From the NCBI GenBank assembly GCA_014163555.1, contig JACJGO010000006.1, positions 186,001 through 250,000 on the forward strand: a stretch of 64,000 bases of DNA, read 5' to 3'. Both the position numbers and the translations under genes were made by a program. Shown here in pieces: positions 18,304-27,816 of this stretch; within the stretch, counting starts at the first letter, position 1, and the number at the start of each line of letters is the position of its first letter. The notes below the pieces were generated by a model that had not been told where the DNA came from, did not search any database, and was given only the letters and a program-made list of their open reading frames with translations. Origin of the DNA: Flavisolibacter longurius (lineage in GTDB: Bacteria; Bacteroidota; Bacteroidia; Chitinophagales; Chitinophagaceae).

Positions 18304-18583
18304 CGTTTCTTTTGTTTGGTCCTATAAACTTTTTATGGCTGCTTTCCCTGCAGCCTAGTTTTACAGGCAACCGGCATGCCGTTCTCCTTTTGTTTAAAAA
18401 CGAAGGAAAGAAAGCGGCAGGAATCAAACAATTGGGTTGCGAGGAGTAAAGAACTGGTCTGGATAAACGAAACGGAAAAGCTCTGGTTTGGGCAAATGGG
18501 AAAGTATGATGGTTTGCAGAAAGCCAAGGTGACGGCTACTCTAAAGGCTAAGCAGAATGAATTTGGGAGCAATGACCACTCAA
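18304..18583. other. Intergenic interval
   Basis: 280 bases with a plus-strand frame of Lys/Gln-rich composition that runs into the antisense of the next gene; no reliable gene or site. Confidence 0.3.
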
Positions 18584-18850
18584 TTAGTCTTCTGGTTGGT
18601 GCAGCGCTTCTTCCAAAATCTCTTCGCCTTCAAGCTGCCGTAGAATGCGCTCTTCCATATGGTCCAGTACCTGCACAAATCCAAGGTACATTTCTTCTTT
18701 TTCGGTGGAATGGGGCACAAGGGTGTTGAGAAGAATCAGCGAAATGTTCTCCAGGTAGCGCCGGCCACCAGGACGGCGGAAGAAACTTTCGGCCAGCCCT
18801 GTATCGCCTTTGGAGATGGCACGGATAGCGTCGCGGAGGTGTTCGTTCAT
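18584..18850 (-). CDS. Hypothetical protein (88 aa)
   Basis: A small, acidic, all-helical cytosolic protein (MNEHLRDAIRAISKGDTG...LEEALHQPED). The frame is open upstream to 18946 but the ATG at 18850 begins the protein-like part. No domain recognised; a Glu/Leu-rich helix in the C-terminal half (EERILRQLEGEEILEEAL) could mediate protein contacts. Confidence 0.6.
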   Translation of the reverse strand: MNEHLRDAIRAISKGDTGLAESFFRRPGGRRYLENISLILLNTLVPHSTEKEEMYLGFVQVLDHMEERILRQLEGEEILEEALHQPED

Positions 18851-19058
18851 ACAGAACAAAGTTGCGGCGGATCGGGGGAAAAGAAACGTTATGATTTTGG
18901 GCCGTTCACGATAAAGGGTTTCAGGAAAGGCCGCTGAAATAATCATTAAAAGAGCTTATCGAAACACTTACCGAAAAGGCCTGGCCTAAACCGTGCATTT
19001 GTAGTATGTTTAGCCGGTTAAACCAAAACGATTCTTTGTACGGCTGAAGAAGATTCCC

Positions 19059-20135
19059 ATGAAAACGTCTTTGTTCTCTCTTTCCCTGCTGCGGGTGTTG
19101 TTGATCCTATTTTCGGTTGTGCTTATCCGCTGCACCCGCGAACCCGGTGAACCGCCACCCAACCCTACCCAGCCCATTGATTCGCTCCCCAATCCACCAA
19201 AGCCGGTCGACACGGTTCCGGTGCCGCCGGCAGACACCATAAGTTATGTACAGCGGTTGGAGGAGTACTACGTACAGGGTAACCCGGTATGGTCGCGACT
19301 TAACCGTGTGTACACCTTTGCTTACGATGGCCTGAACCGGGTGACCACCGTTGGCATCACCAATCACAATGGAGTGCAGTTTGACACCGCCACCACGCGG
19401 CTGTTTTATAGCGGCAACAACCCGCGGCCTTCCATGATCATCACACCCAACCAGTACACGGGCAATCCTACCACGCCGCCGCTTTATGACACTACCTATT
19501 TCTGGTACGATGCGCAGCACCGACCCATGAGAGATTCGGGTGGCCTCTGGGGATATTACCTGGGATACACGATGTCGCAGCAACCGGCCTGGCGAAACTA
19601 TTTTTACCCGGATAACGGTACTATGATTGTGCACTGGTATGCCGCGACCTTTACCAATACGCCACCGGGCCTGGTTCGGCAGGATACGGTAAAACTGAAC
19701 GCCAACCGATCGCTGGAAAAAATCAAAACCCAGTATTTCAGTCCGAACAACGTTCCGTCCAACTACCTGCTGACAGAGTGGTTTACACCCGGTACCTTCA
19801 TTAACCCGCTGGCAAAGCTCAATATCGGCGGCATGATCTTCTCTTATGTGTACACACCAACGTATACCGAAGTGCTGGGCAATGCGGCACACAAGGCCGT
19901 GCACAACTCTAACATCCTGGCCTATTACCTCGATTTCTTTTCTCCCCTGCTGCCGCGAAGTTTTTATATGGGCGGTTTTACCGCAAACGACTTCCTGATT
20001 GCGGCCCAATACGACGCTATGACCGTGGAAGTTACTCCCTGGCAAAAGCGCAGCGACTACCCGGCAGAAATTACGGTTCGGGGATCTACTTCATACCCTG
20101 ATGACCGCTTTGTGTACAGGTATTATTACCGGTAA
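19059..20135 (+). CDS. Hypothetical lipoprotein with Pro-rich linker
   Basis: A 358-residue surface or periplasmic lipoprotein: long hydrophobic signal, lipobox VLIRC (about Cys25), then a Pro/Asp/Thr-rich spacer (PPPNPTQPIDSLPNPP) to residue 60. The folded part has YD-like beta hairpins (VYTFAYDGLNRVTTV, TYFWYDAQHRPM) and a Tyr-rich C-terminus. This layout is frequent in Bacteroidota lipoproteins of unknown function. Confidence 0.75.
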   Translation: MKTSLFSLSLLRVLLILFSVVLIRCTREPGEPPPNPTQPIDSLPNPPKPVDTVPVPPADTISYVQRLEEYYVQGNPVWSRLNRVYTFAYDGLNRVTTVGITNHNGVQFDTATTRLFYSGNNPRPSMIITPNQYTGNPTTPPLYDTTYFWYDAQHRPMRDSGGLWGYYLGYTMSQQPAWRNYFYPDNGTMIVHWYAATFTNTPPGLVRQDTVKLNANRSLEKIKTQYFSPNNVPSNYLLTEWFTPGTFINPLAKLNIGGMIFSYVYTPTYTEVLGNAAHKAVHNSNILAYYLDFFSPLLPRSFYMGGFTANDFLIAAQYDAMTVEVTPWQKRSDYPAEITVRGSTSYPDDRFVYRYYYR

Positions 20136-20277
20136 ACCGGCTATAAAAGAAGATGGGATCGTACGATTTTGCCGGCTTGTAAATATGATTACAATAGTTT
20201 ATATTTAGTTATCGGTATTCTTCGAAATCGTATTCCTCCCTTTGTCATGCTGTTTTCATTCTTATAAAACTAACATC

Positions 20278-20679
20278 ATGAAGCAGATCCTTCTTTTCAT
20301 CGCTCTTTTTATGAGCGCCGTCTCGAATGCACAAACACAATCACCATTGGTGGGCACATGGAAACTGATATCGAGCAAGGTCACCACAAACGACAGCACA
20401 CGAACGTTTGCAGAAACTGACCTCAATTCCATCAAAATCATTTCACCCACTCACTTTGCTGTTTTTGGTCAGAACAGTGATGGATCGTTCCGGCATGCCA
20501 TTGGTGGGGCCGCCATCATCACAGCCGATTCGTACACAGAATCGATCGATTATGGAAACTATCCCAATATGAAAGGCCGCAAGTCCGTATTCAAATACGA
20601 GGTAAAAGGAGACCAGTTGCACATCCGGGGCGGGGTTGACAACACGACGTTTGACGAAGTGTGGACAAGGATGAAATAA
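20278..20679 (+). CDS. Secreted lipocalin-like protein
   Basis: A 133-residue secreted protein with signal peptide MKQILLFIALFMSAVSNAQ. The mature part starts SPLVGTWKLISSKV, the first-strand signature of small lipocalin-like (DUF4488/lipocalin_4-type) barrels, and continues as beta strands to FDEVWTRMK. The start is set at 20278 by the signal peptide. It likely binds a small hydrophobic ligand in the periplasm; identity unknown. The intergenic hairpin at 20807-20838 may end its transcript. Confidence 0.75.
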   Translation: MKQILLFIALFMSAVSNAQTQSPLVGTWKLISSKVTTNDSTRTFAETDLNSIKIISPTHFAVFGQNSDGSFRHAIGGAAIITADSYTESIDYGNYPNMKGRKSVFKYEVKGDQLHIRGGVDNTTFDEVWTRMK

Positions 20680-20806
20680 CAACCACTGCCAGCAATCTCC
20701 TAGTAAAGGCAATCATTAATGTAACAGTGACTCCCAATGAAACTGTTAGCTCGCTGATTGACGATATTTCAATTGAATGTCATTAGCAGCAGGGAGGAAT
20801 ACAATT

Positions 20807-20841
20807 GGCAAAGGTGCTGTCAACACAGCACCTTTGCCTTT
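20807..20841. terminator. Perfect 14-bp hairpin terminator
   Basis: Stem GGCAAAGGTGCTGT / ACAGCACCTTTGCC with loop CAAC and a short TTT tail, in the 340-base interval between the convergent lipocalin-like and T9SS genes. The rest of that interval holds no gene. Confidence 0.7.
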
Positions 20842-21019
20842 AACTACCGACTATGGTCATTTGTTTTTCGCTTGAAAGCAACCGTCGGAACAAATGCAAT
20901 AAATGAAAGTCTGCCATTGGTGTCAATAAAAGCTTTATGAACCCAACACCGTTCAGACATTTCATTGTTTCATTTGCGTATCCACTGCCACACCGTAAAG
21001 TAGAACAAATCCCATGTGC

Positions 21020-23956
21020 TTATTGAACCGTAAAGGTTTTTGTTTTGACTTCGCCGGAAGTAACAAGCCTGACAACATAAATGCCCGGGGTCAAGCCTGC
21101 AGCAGTTGTAAAAGCAACGGTATTCCGTCCCTTTGTTACCTGGATCGCCTCTTTGTGCACAATGACTCCCCCTGCGGAAAGCAACTGCAATTCGGCTTTT
21201 TCGGCCACTGCCACAACGAATGAAACAAACCCGCCTCCTTTTACCGGATTCGGATATACTTCCAGTGACCCTGTTTTATCATCACTGCGGAAAAGCAGTA
21301 CCTGGCTAAAGTGATGCTGGCCATCGGCGCCGGCCATCCGCAAACGGTAATAGAGCGGTTGGTGAGCAAAAGAAGTCGTGTTGTCTTCAAATGCATACGC
21401 GGTTTCCCTTCCGGTTACACGTTTTCCAATAAGGGTAAACTGCCGGCCATCGGTGCTTCGTTCGATGTCAAATAGACGGATGCCTTCAGGGTCTGCAGTT
21501 TGCCACCGGAGAGCAACCGTTTCGCTGCTTCGGTTGCCGCTGAACCGAACGAATCCCACCGGAAGGGCAATACTGTTTTTCTGTATCAGCGTGGCGGCGT
21601 CATTAGTTACCACCGGCAGGTTATAATCAAAATAGATCGATGCCGTGTTGTGAATGATCTCACCGATACCAACATCGGTTTTTGGCCGTATCCGGTACAC
21701 GATATACCCATGGCTTGCGGGTTCGTTCCGGTTACTGTCAGGAAGAAGAATGTTGGTGAATGTCCAGGCAAGGTGAACCCCATCCTGGATGGTAAACGTG
21801 TAAGGATGACTGCTACTAACCATTTCAAGTGAAGAGGCGTCCAGCAGGCTGCTGAGCGTATCCCTTACCACAACCGTGAAGGCAGTATCAGTGCCGGTGT
21901 TCTGAAAACGGATACGGTATTGGAGAGATTCGCCATTGGTGACAAAAGCGTATGGAATAACACCACCATTGTTCTCTGCTTTATCATTGGGGTCGTAAGA
22001 GCCCACCACTACCTGCTTTAGGGTTTCAGTGTTGTCCTGCGGCGTTTCATCGCCTGCGGCCGGGCTGATTGAAGCCAGGAAAATGAGCGTATCACCATTA
22101 TTGACGGCAGGCGGTGGCGTTACCTGCAGCCTGATGTCGATAGAAGCCGAGTCGCCGGGGGCAAGGCTCACCACAGACCAGGTCAACGTATGTCCGGTAC
22201 CGGTAGGCGCCGCAGGCAACGTGGCAACCACCGTTGTTCTGGCATCTTTTTCCAGCTTTACCTGTGCATTGGTAACCGTTGTGGTTCCGGTATTTTTATA
22301 CTGGAGGCGATAGGCAACTTCAAACCCGGGCCTTGCCGGTTGCAGGGCGAAAAGGCTGATGGCCAGGTCCTGCTTGTTGGGAAACGGCTGCAAGGCAAAA
22401 CTGATCGAATCCACACTGAAATAAGAAGAAAAGGTTCTGTTGAGGGTTGATGGAGCCAACTGGTAATAAGGGGATCGGATGTTGACAGTTGCGGTATAAG
22501 AACCCGTATCTACGTCAACTTTAAAATGGCCGTTCTGCAAAAGCGTAGACCGCTCATAACCATCTTGCTTCTGCACCGTTACCAGCAATTGCTGGGAGGC
22601 ATAGGTTTCGCCGGCATCCTTTGCTCCGTTTAAATTGGTATCAAGAAAAACACTTCCCTTGATGGTATTCCCATTTCCAAGACGAACAATGTAGGCATCA
22701 AAATCAGTCCGGCCCAGAGGCTTTCCGGCTCCGGCGATCATAAAATCATTTTCAGCAAGACTGTACCCGGCAAAGGCCACTTCGTCATTCCCGGTGCCCA
22801 TAAATTTCTGCCATAGCAGGGTACCGGCAGAAGAGAGCTTGATCACCCAGGCATCTGTAGCGCCATTGCTGGCGGCAGCCGCGCCATTTATTGACTGGGT
22901 ATAACCGGTCACAAGGCAATGCCCCTCCGGCGTAAAACCAACCGAAAATGCTTCTTCATCTTCTGTGCCGCCATAGAGCTTCGACCAGAGCACCTCACCA
23001 CTCAAAGAGGTCTTCACCACCCAGAGGTCTTTTTTTCCTGAACCGGTTCCTTGCAAAAGGGAAGAACTGGTGGAATAGCCGGCAAATGTATAAGAGCCGT
23101 CAGGATCGAGAGAGATGGCTTTGAACGCCTCATGACCAGTGCCTCCATAGGTTTTCTGCCATTGAATCGCACCCAGGCTATCAGTCTTGATCACCCAGGC
23201 ATCTGTAGCGCCTGCGTTGGTGCTAACATCACCATTGTTTGATGCAGTGGAGCCGGCGATCAGAAATCCTTTGTCGGGTGTTTGCCGGATGGCGTAGGCT
23301 GAATCGTTCAGACTTCCACCAAGGCATTTTTTCCACACGATATTACCGGCGTTGTCAAGGTGCAGCAGCCAGGCATCAGTATAAAAGGAGTGATTGTCGG
23401 TAACATCACCATCAATGGAATTGGTATAACCGGCTACCAAAAACCCGTTGTCTGCCAGTGCAACAATGCCCATGGCACGGTCATCACCGGTACCGCCAAA
23501 TTTTTTTTCCCATTGAAAGCTTCCATTGTTGCTGTGTTTGGCGAGGTAAAGATCCCGGTCCGGGTTGGTCGGGTCGCCGGATAAAAGTTGTTGGCTGGTA
23601 AACCCGGTGGCGGCATACCCTAGGTCAGCACTTTGGGTAACGGAAAGAAAAGCAGAGGAATGTGGACTTACAAGGCTGTTTTGCCGGTCGCGGCTCCATT
23701 GAACAGTCCCGTTACTATCCAGCTTTGCCAGATAAGGCCTGGAGCCAATACTTTTATTGAGGACCATTGCAGTTGCGTTGTACCACCCCGTATCGGCGCC
23801 GGCTAAAATTAACCCTCCGTCACGGGTGGGCCGGGCATCAAATACAACTTCGTCATACTGTGCTTTAGTAAGGTATTTCGTCCATCTGGCAGCAGGTACT
23901 TGTGCAAACGAACCAATGGCCAGGAGAAGGCATACAAAAAAGGTACAGAGTTTCAT
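21020..23956 (-). CDS. T9SS-secreted beta-propeller protein
   Basis: A 978-residue secreted protein. After a signal peptide (to about SFAQ, residue 19) come six to seven repeated blades of about 50 residues with the pattern GNIVWKKCLGG...GFLIAGST (residues 25-430), a propeller. Next is an SdrD B-like unit (GSVFLDTNLNGAKDAGE), then CARDB/DUF11-type Ig-like domains (SYDPNDK, FQNTGTDTAF) to about 800, and a type A T9SS sorting domain at the end (LEVYPNPVKGG ... GIYVVRLVTSG). It is exported through the Por secretion system and anchored or released outside; a binding or adhesion role is inferred. Confidence 0.9.
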   Translation of the reverse strand: MKLCTFFVCLLLAIGSFAQVPAARWTKYLTKAQYDEVVFDARPTRDGGLILAGADTGWYNATAMVLNKSIGSRPYLAKLDSNGTVQWSRDRQNSLVSPHSSAFLSVTQSADLGYAATGFTSQQLLSGDPTNPDRDLYLAKHSNNGSFQWEKKFGGTGDDRAMGIVALADNGFLVAGYTNSIDGDVTDNHSFYTDAWLLHLDNAGNIVWKKCLGGSLNDSAYAIRQTPDKGFLIAGSTASNNGDVSTNAGATDAWVIKTDSLGAIQWQKTYGGTGHEAFKAISLDPDGSYTFAGYSTSSSLLQGTGSGKKDLWVVKTSLSGEVLWSKLYGGTEDEEAFSVGFTPEGHCLVTGYTQSINGAAAASNGATDAWVIKLSSAGTLLWQKFMGTGNDEVAFAGYSLAENDFMIAGAGKPLGRTDFDAYIVRLGNGNTIKGSVFLDTNLNGAKDAGETYASQQLLVTVQKQDGYERSTLLQNGHFKVDVDTGSYTATVNIRSPYYQLAPSTLNRTFSSYFSVDSISFALQPFPNKQDLAISLFALQPARPGFEVAYRLQYKNTGTTTVTNAQVKLEKDARTTVVATLPAAPTGTGHTLTWSVVSLAPGDSASIDIRLQVTPPPAVNNGDTLIFLASISPAAGDETPQDNTETLKQVVVGSYDPNDKAENNGGVIPYAFVTNGESLQYRIRFQNTGTDTAFTVVVRDTLSSLLDASSLEMVSSSHPYTFTIQDGVHLAWTFTNILLPDSNRNEPASHGYIVYRIRPKTDVGIGEIIHNTASIYFDYNLPVVTNDAATLIQKNSIALPVGFVRFSGNRSSETVALRWQTADPEGIRLFDIERSTDGRQFTLIGKRVTGRETAYAFEDNTTSFAHQPLYYRLRMAGADGQHHFSQVLLFRSDDKTGSLEVYPNPVKGGGFVSFVVAVAEKAELQLLSAGGVIVHKEAIQVTKGRNTVAFTTAAGLTPGIYVVRLVTSGEVKTKTFTVQ

Positions 23957-24280
23957 AAACAGTTAATATGACCCCGAATATAAAAAACATTGCAGAAAAA
24001 TACTGACAGGTACATTTTACTGAACTTAACCCCGGCATCTTAGCTCCGGCCAATTAAGTAGGCATAGGGCGAAAAAATGCAGCGAAGACTGAAAGCGAAA
24101 AACCGGAACGATCAGCACTAACCCTTTTCATGTTTTGGCTACTGCAGCAGATGGGCCTAATTGACCACGTTCTGCAAACAGCTGGCCATCTTAAATAACC
24201 GGCCCGGTTTCCCAGGTGGTTATACAGTGTTTGTGTAATGTGATAAGAAGGTCAGACGAATTTTAAACCCCTCAAAAGCG
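23957..24280. other. Gene-free interval
   Basis: About 320 bases between two minus-strand genes. No gene, repeat or clear promoter is seen. Confidence 0.3.
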
Positions 24281-25054
24281 CTATCCCTTTTCCTTTCGCA
24301 GTTTCAAATCCAGAAGGCCTACCAGCACAAATACCGCAAAGAACCCGAGCGAATTCCATTCATGATTTTCTACCACGGGTCTTCCGACCTTTTGGATAGC
24401 ATCAAAGGTTTGCGCCGGAAACGCATAGGGGTGTTTGGCAATATGCTTCCACTGGAGATTGAGGGCAACAATACTGCTGATGAGCAGAGCCAAACCAATG
24501 CCCACCGGAACAATAAAGTTTTTGAACCGCAAAGACAGCCAGTACTGAATGGCACTGATGCCCAACAGTGAAAGATAGATTTTGCTATTCAGGCGGGCCA
24601 GCAGGCTCCAGTCTGCACTCCGCTCCAGGAACGTAAGCTGTGGCTTAAAAAGGCTGGCCATTACCGCAGAAAGAAACATCAGGAGGTTAAAAAGCAGGAA
24701 GGTGAAAAGGATCATCAGGTGAATGGTAAGCGCCTTGGAAAAATAGATGGTGCCTACCGATTGCGGAGAGCTGAATACCTGCTTCCAGGTATTGTTCCTG
24801 AATTCAATTTGTGTGATCAGGGTTGTGACCAAAATAACATACATCGGTAGTAAAAACACCGACAGGATCTGCCAGCCCATATTGAAGAATTTTCGCCAGG
24901 GATCGGCCGCAAGGCTTTTGCCGGCATTGCCATCGGTAAGCAACGCAATAAAAAGAATGGTGGGAATAAAGGCGGCACCAAAGATGCTGAACCAGAAAGC
25001 GGCGGTGCGTTTGGTTTTCAGCAATTCGGCCTGTGTAGAGATAAGAAGGCTCAT
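24281..25054 (-). CDS. ABC-2 type transporter permease
   Basis: A 257-residue integral membrane protein with six hydrophobic segments (about 20-40, 58-80, 105-130, 150-170, 180-200 and 230-250). It starts MSLLISTQAELLKTKRTAA, the usual amphipathic opening of ABC-2 permeases. It overlaps the ATPase gene by 4 bases (ATGA), so both subunits are translationally coupled into one exporter, possibly for a peptide, lipid or drug. Last gene of the operon. Confidence 0.9.
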   Translation of the reverse strand: MSLLISTQAELLKTKRTAAFWFSIFGAAFIPTILFIALLTDGNAGKSLAADPWRKFFNMGWQILSVFLLPMYVILVTTLITQIEFRNNTWKQVFSSPQSVGTIYFSKALTIHLMILFTFLLFNLLMFLSAVMASLFKPQLTFLERSADWSLLARLNSKIYLSLLGISAIQYWLSLRFKNFIVPVGIGLALLISSIVALNLQWKHIAKHPYAFPAQTFDAIQKVGRPVVENHEWNSLGFFAVFVLVGLLDLKLRKEKG

Positions 25055-25968
25055 GCGTTGTTGGTAGAGGTTATGTCCATGAATAGTTGTTCCAGGTCGT
25101 TTTGCTGGGGTTGCAGCAGGTAGATATCCAGGTTCTGGGTGATCAGCTTTCGGGCAATGGCAGCTGTGCTGTTTTTGTCCCGGAAAGGCACGGTGATATA
25201 GCCGTTGCGAATCTCGGCGCCTTGGTCAGCCAGGAGTTGCAGGGCGGTACTGTTGTCACTGGTGTCAAGTTGCAAAAAGCTTTGCCGGGCTTTCATGTTT
25301 TGCAGGTCAGACAGGGTGCCCTGAAACAGCAGTCTTCCTTTGTGGATGATGCCTACATGTGTGGCCATGCGTTCCACCTCGGCCAGGATGTGGCTCGACA
25401 CAATAATGGTCACACCTTTTTCCCGGTTCAGCTTTTTGATCAGCTCCCTGGTTTCAACAATGCCATTGGGGTCAAGCCCGTTGGTCGGTTCATCCAGGAT
25501 CAGGAGCTCGGGGTTGTGCAGCAAGGCAATGGCAATCGACAGGCGCTGTTTCATGCCCAGCGAAAACTGCTTTGCTTTTTTCGCCCCGGTTCCTTCCAGC
25601 CCTACCAGTTGCAGTGCCGAAGCCATGTTTTCTTTGGGAGCGCCGTACACTTTCCGGTACACCTGCAGGTTTTCTTTTGCCGTTAAGTGACCGTACAATG
25701 AAGGCTGCTCGATCAGGGAGCCGATATTTTGCAAGGTCTCCAGCCGGTGCTGGTCAAACTCTTTTCCAAAAAGCCGGATAGAACCTGTTTGTTTTTTCAA
25801 CAGTCCCAATAGCAGGCGAAGGGTGGTGGTTTTGCCAGCCCCATTCGGGCCCAGGAAACCATAGATGCTGCCCTTTTCTACCCGGAGGTTTATGTCGTCA
25901 AGGGTTTTTTGCTGTTTGTTGAAATGATAGGTGAGGGCTTCGGTTTGAATGATGGCAGTGGATGTCAT
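25051..25968 (-). CDS. ABC transporter ATP-binding protein
   Basis: A 305-residue ATPase of the BcrA/NatA-like group: Walker A GPNGAGKTTT (residues 40-49), signature FSLGMKQRL, Walker B LLILDEPTNGLD and H-loop Ser-Ser-His. The extra 80-residue C-terminal domain is usual in ABC-2 exporters of this type. It partners the overlapping permease and follows the three-helix membrane protein at 26055. Confidence 0.95.
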   Translation of the reverse strand: MTSTAIIQTEALTYHFNKQQKTLDDINLRVEKGSIYGFLGPNGAGKTTTLRLLLGLLKKQTGSIRLFGKEFDQHRLETLQNIGSLIEQPSLYGHLTAKENLQVYRKVYGAPKENMASALQLVGLEGTGAKKAKQFSLGMKQRLSIAIALLHNPELLILDEPTNGLDPNGIVETRELIKKLNREKGVTIIVSSHILAEVERMATHVGIIHKGRLLFQGTLSDLQNMKARQSFLQLDTSDNSTALQLLADQGAEIRNGYITVPFRDKNSTAAIARKLITQNLDIYLLQPQQNDLEQLFMDITSTNNA

Positions 25969-26054
25969 GGTGAAAAACCGGTTGGTGTGTAATCGATTTT
26001 AAAAAGGAGGAAGCTGTGGCTTCCCGGTATAAGCGTTTCCGTATCCTGCCTGCC

Positions 26055-26390
26055 TTATTGGGACAAAACCGAAGGAAGCAACAAGGTTGTTTCCAGCGCA
26101 ACGCTGCCCTGCAGGTTGGTCCGGAAATAACCGGTTGCCAGTTCGCCCCAGATCAGGAGGAAAAGCAGGATGATAACGCCAAGAACAATCAGCCGGTGCT
26201 CCGTTTCTTTGATCTTTCGCAATGCCAGCTCGCAGGCCAAACCTGTTAGCGACAACAGCGTACCCATAACCAAAAAATCGAAAAGGTCCCAGTTAACCTC
26301 TGTGGTAAACTGCATGGCTACGAGCGGAATGAGTAAAAGAATGGGCACGGCGGCCAGGATTCTAAGTAGTCGTTTGTTTGATGCGGTCAT
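26055..26390 (-). CDS. Small three-helix membrane protein, ABC operon
   Basis: A 111-residue protein with hydrophobic segments at about 8-26, 36-55 and 66-85, the second ending near LACELALRKIKETEHR. Similar proteins accompany ABC exporters in Bacteroidota. It is the first gene of the operon (86 bases before the ATPase) and is read from the promoter/operator at 26441-26484. Confidence 0.75.
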   Translation of the reverse strand: MTASNKRLLRILAAVPILLLIPLVAMQFTTEVNWDLFDFLVMGTLLSLTGLACELALRKIKETEHRLIVLGVIILLFLLIWGELATGYFRTNLQGSVALETTLLLPSVLSQ

Positions 26391-26755
26391 AATGCTGTGT
26401 TTTATCAGTAAGAAAGCTTGTTTCTTTTAATTGAAAAAGAACTTTGAAATACAAAGTAAGCACATTCATTCCATATTTTCCAAACAACGATTCCATTTTG
26501 GGCTGAACGGTTTTATTTTAATGTGAACAGTCAATAGCGCTGGGATACTGCTTTTGAACGGTAGCTTCTGCCATTGCAGGGGCGCTTTCCTGTGCTATTG
26601 TGAACAATGCCGGAAACAGCCGGCCTGCGGTCGATGGGAAGGGGACATCTGTACTAACGGGGAGGAAAGGCCGAAAAGTTTGGTGCCGTCCCTCTTTTCT
26701 GTTGGCTACTTCCCCGGATGAAAGTAATTTGAACCGGTTATCCAAACAAAACAAC
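26391..26755. other. Divergent intergenic region
   Basis: 365 bases between the divergent ABC operon and the DUF1080 gene. It holds the ABC-operon promoter; no gene is seen. The plus frame opening at 26600 is dismissed because the DUF1080 signal peptide starts at 26756. Confidence 0.4.
26441..26484 (-). promoter_or_regulatory. ABC operon promoter with inverted repeat
   Basis: On the minus strand TTTG (26484-26481), 21 bases, then TTACTTTG (26459-26452) resemble the Bacteroidota -33/-7 pair. The inverted repeat ACTTTG-AAATA-CAAAGT (26441-26457) overlaps the -7 box and the expected start point, 51 bases before the first start codon; a repressor such as a PadR or GntR protein could bind there. 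Confidence 0.6.
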
Positions 26756-27697
26756 ATGAACAAATTCTCGCTTCTTCTTTGCCTGTTCCTGCTCTCGGGC
26801 ATCACCTGGGCTTCTGCTGCCGAACCGGTAGCCGATTCTGTTTCCATTGAAGGCCGCTGGGATATCACCATCGACATGAATGGCCGTCCGCAACCTTCCT
26901 GGCTGGAAGTGCGGCATTCGGGCAACCACACCCTGGTGGGTGATTTTGTGGGTACAGGCGGCAGTGCCCGACCGGTATCGCAGGTACATTATACCAGTGG
27001 CAAGCTGCATTTTGCCATTCCGCCACAATGGGAAGGCGGCAACGGCAACCTGCAAGTGGATGGCGAAGTAAAAGGACAGGGCCTGGCCGGTACCATCACC
27101 TTCCCCGATGGAAAGCGGTTCAACTGGACGGCTGTACGGGCTCCATCCCTGAAGCGGGAAAAAGCGCCGGTGTGGGGAGAGCCCATTCAACTTTTTAATG
27201 GAAAGGACCTTACGGGCTGGCGCTCCCTTGGCCGGGAAAACCAGTGGCAGGCAAAAGAGGGTGTTTTGTTCAGTCCCAAATCCGGCGCTAACTTGGCCAC
27301 GGAAGGAACATATACAGACTTCAAACTGCACATCGAGTTCCGGTATCCCAAGGGAAGCAACAGCGGGGTGTATCTCCGCGGCCGCCACGAGATCCAGATC
27401 GAAGACAGCAAGGGCAGTGAGCCTTCTCTCGGCGGTTTGGGTGCCGTGTATGGCTTTATCGTGCCCAGTGAGCAGGCAGCCAAAGCGGCCGGCGAATGGC
27501 AGTCCTTCGATATTACCCTGGTGGGCCGCATGCTGACCCTCGATGTGAATGGTGTAACGGTGATCTGCAACCGTCAAATCCCCGGCATTACCGGTGGGGC
27601 GCTGAATAGTAAAGAAGGGGAACCCGGACCTTTCTACCTGCAGGGGGATCATGGCCCCATCGAATACCGGAACATTGTTTTGACGCCGGCAAAATAA
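26756..27697 (+). CDS. Secreted DUF1080 (3-keto-disaccharide hydrolase-like) protein
   Basis: A 313-residue protein; the signal peptide MNKFSLLLCLFLLSGITWA sets the start at 26756. Residues 25-125 form a beta-rich extra domain (SIEGRWDITIDMNG...). From about 140 comes the DUF1080/concanavalin-like fold: LFNGKDLTGW, then YPKGSNSGVYLRGRHEIQI, and the end GPIEYRNIVLTPAK, all family signatures. Members have been shown to cleave 3-keto-glycosides; substrate here unknown. Confidence 0.9.
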   Translation: MNKFSLLLCLFLLSGITWASAAEPVADSVSIEGRWDITIDMNGRPQPSWLEVRHSGNHTLVGDFVGTGGSARPVSQVHYTSGKLHFAIPPQWEGGNGNLQVDGEVKGQGLAGTITFPDGKRFNWTAVRAPSLKREKAPVWGEPIQLFNGKDLTGWRSLGRENQWQAKEGVLFSPKSGANLATEGTYTDFKLHIEFRYPKGSNSGVYLRGRHEIQIEDSKGSEPSLGGLGAVYGFIVPSEQAAKAAGEWQSFDITLVGRMLTLDVNGVTVICNRQIPGITGGALNSKEGEPGPFYLQGDHGPIEYRNIVLTPAK

Positions 27698-27816
27698 GCG
27701 GCAGAAAAGGAAGCCTCAACAAAGCCTGGCCCCGCATCGTTTTCTAAAAGGAGGAATGGATAAGTGTTAAACTGGTCTGCCGGCAGTTGCGTTTACCAAT
27801 CAAAAGGACATCCAGC

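Noticed and set aside
18376-18729. 117-codon plus-strand frame
   Set aside because: Overlaps the better-supported 18584 gene and is Lys/Arg-rich and low in complexity.
19107-20045. 312-codon minus-strand frame
   Set aside because: Antisense shadow of the 19059 lipoprotein; its sequence is Arg/His/Val-rich and unlike a protein.
20278-20679. Toxin or immunity protein
   Set aside because: The signal peptide and VGTWKLIS opening fit a lipocalin-like protein better.
24281-26390. Bacteriocin export or GldA gliding operon
   Set aside because: The ABC-2 pair lacks GldF/GldG-like sequence, and no precursor peptide is encoded near it.
26738-27652. 304-codon minus-strand frame
   Set aside because: Antisense shadow of the DUF1080 gene.
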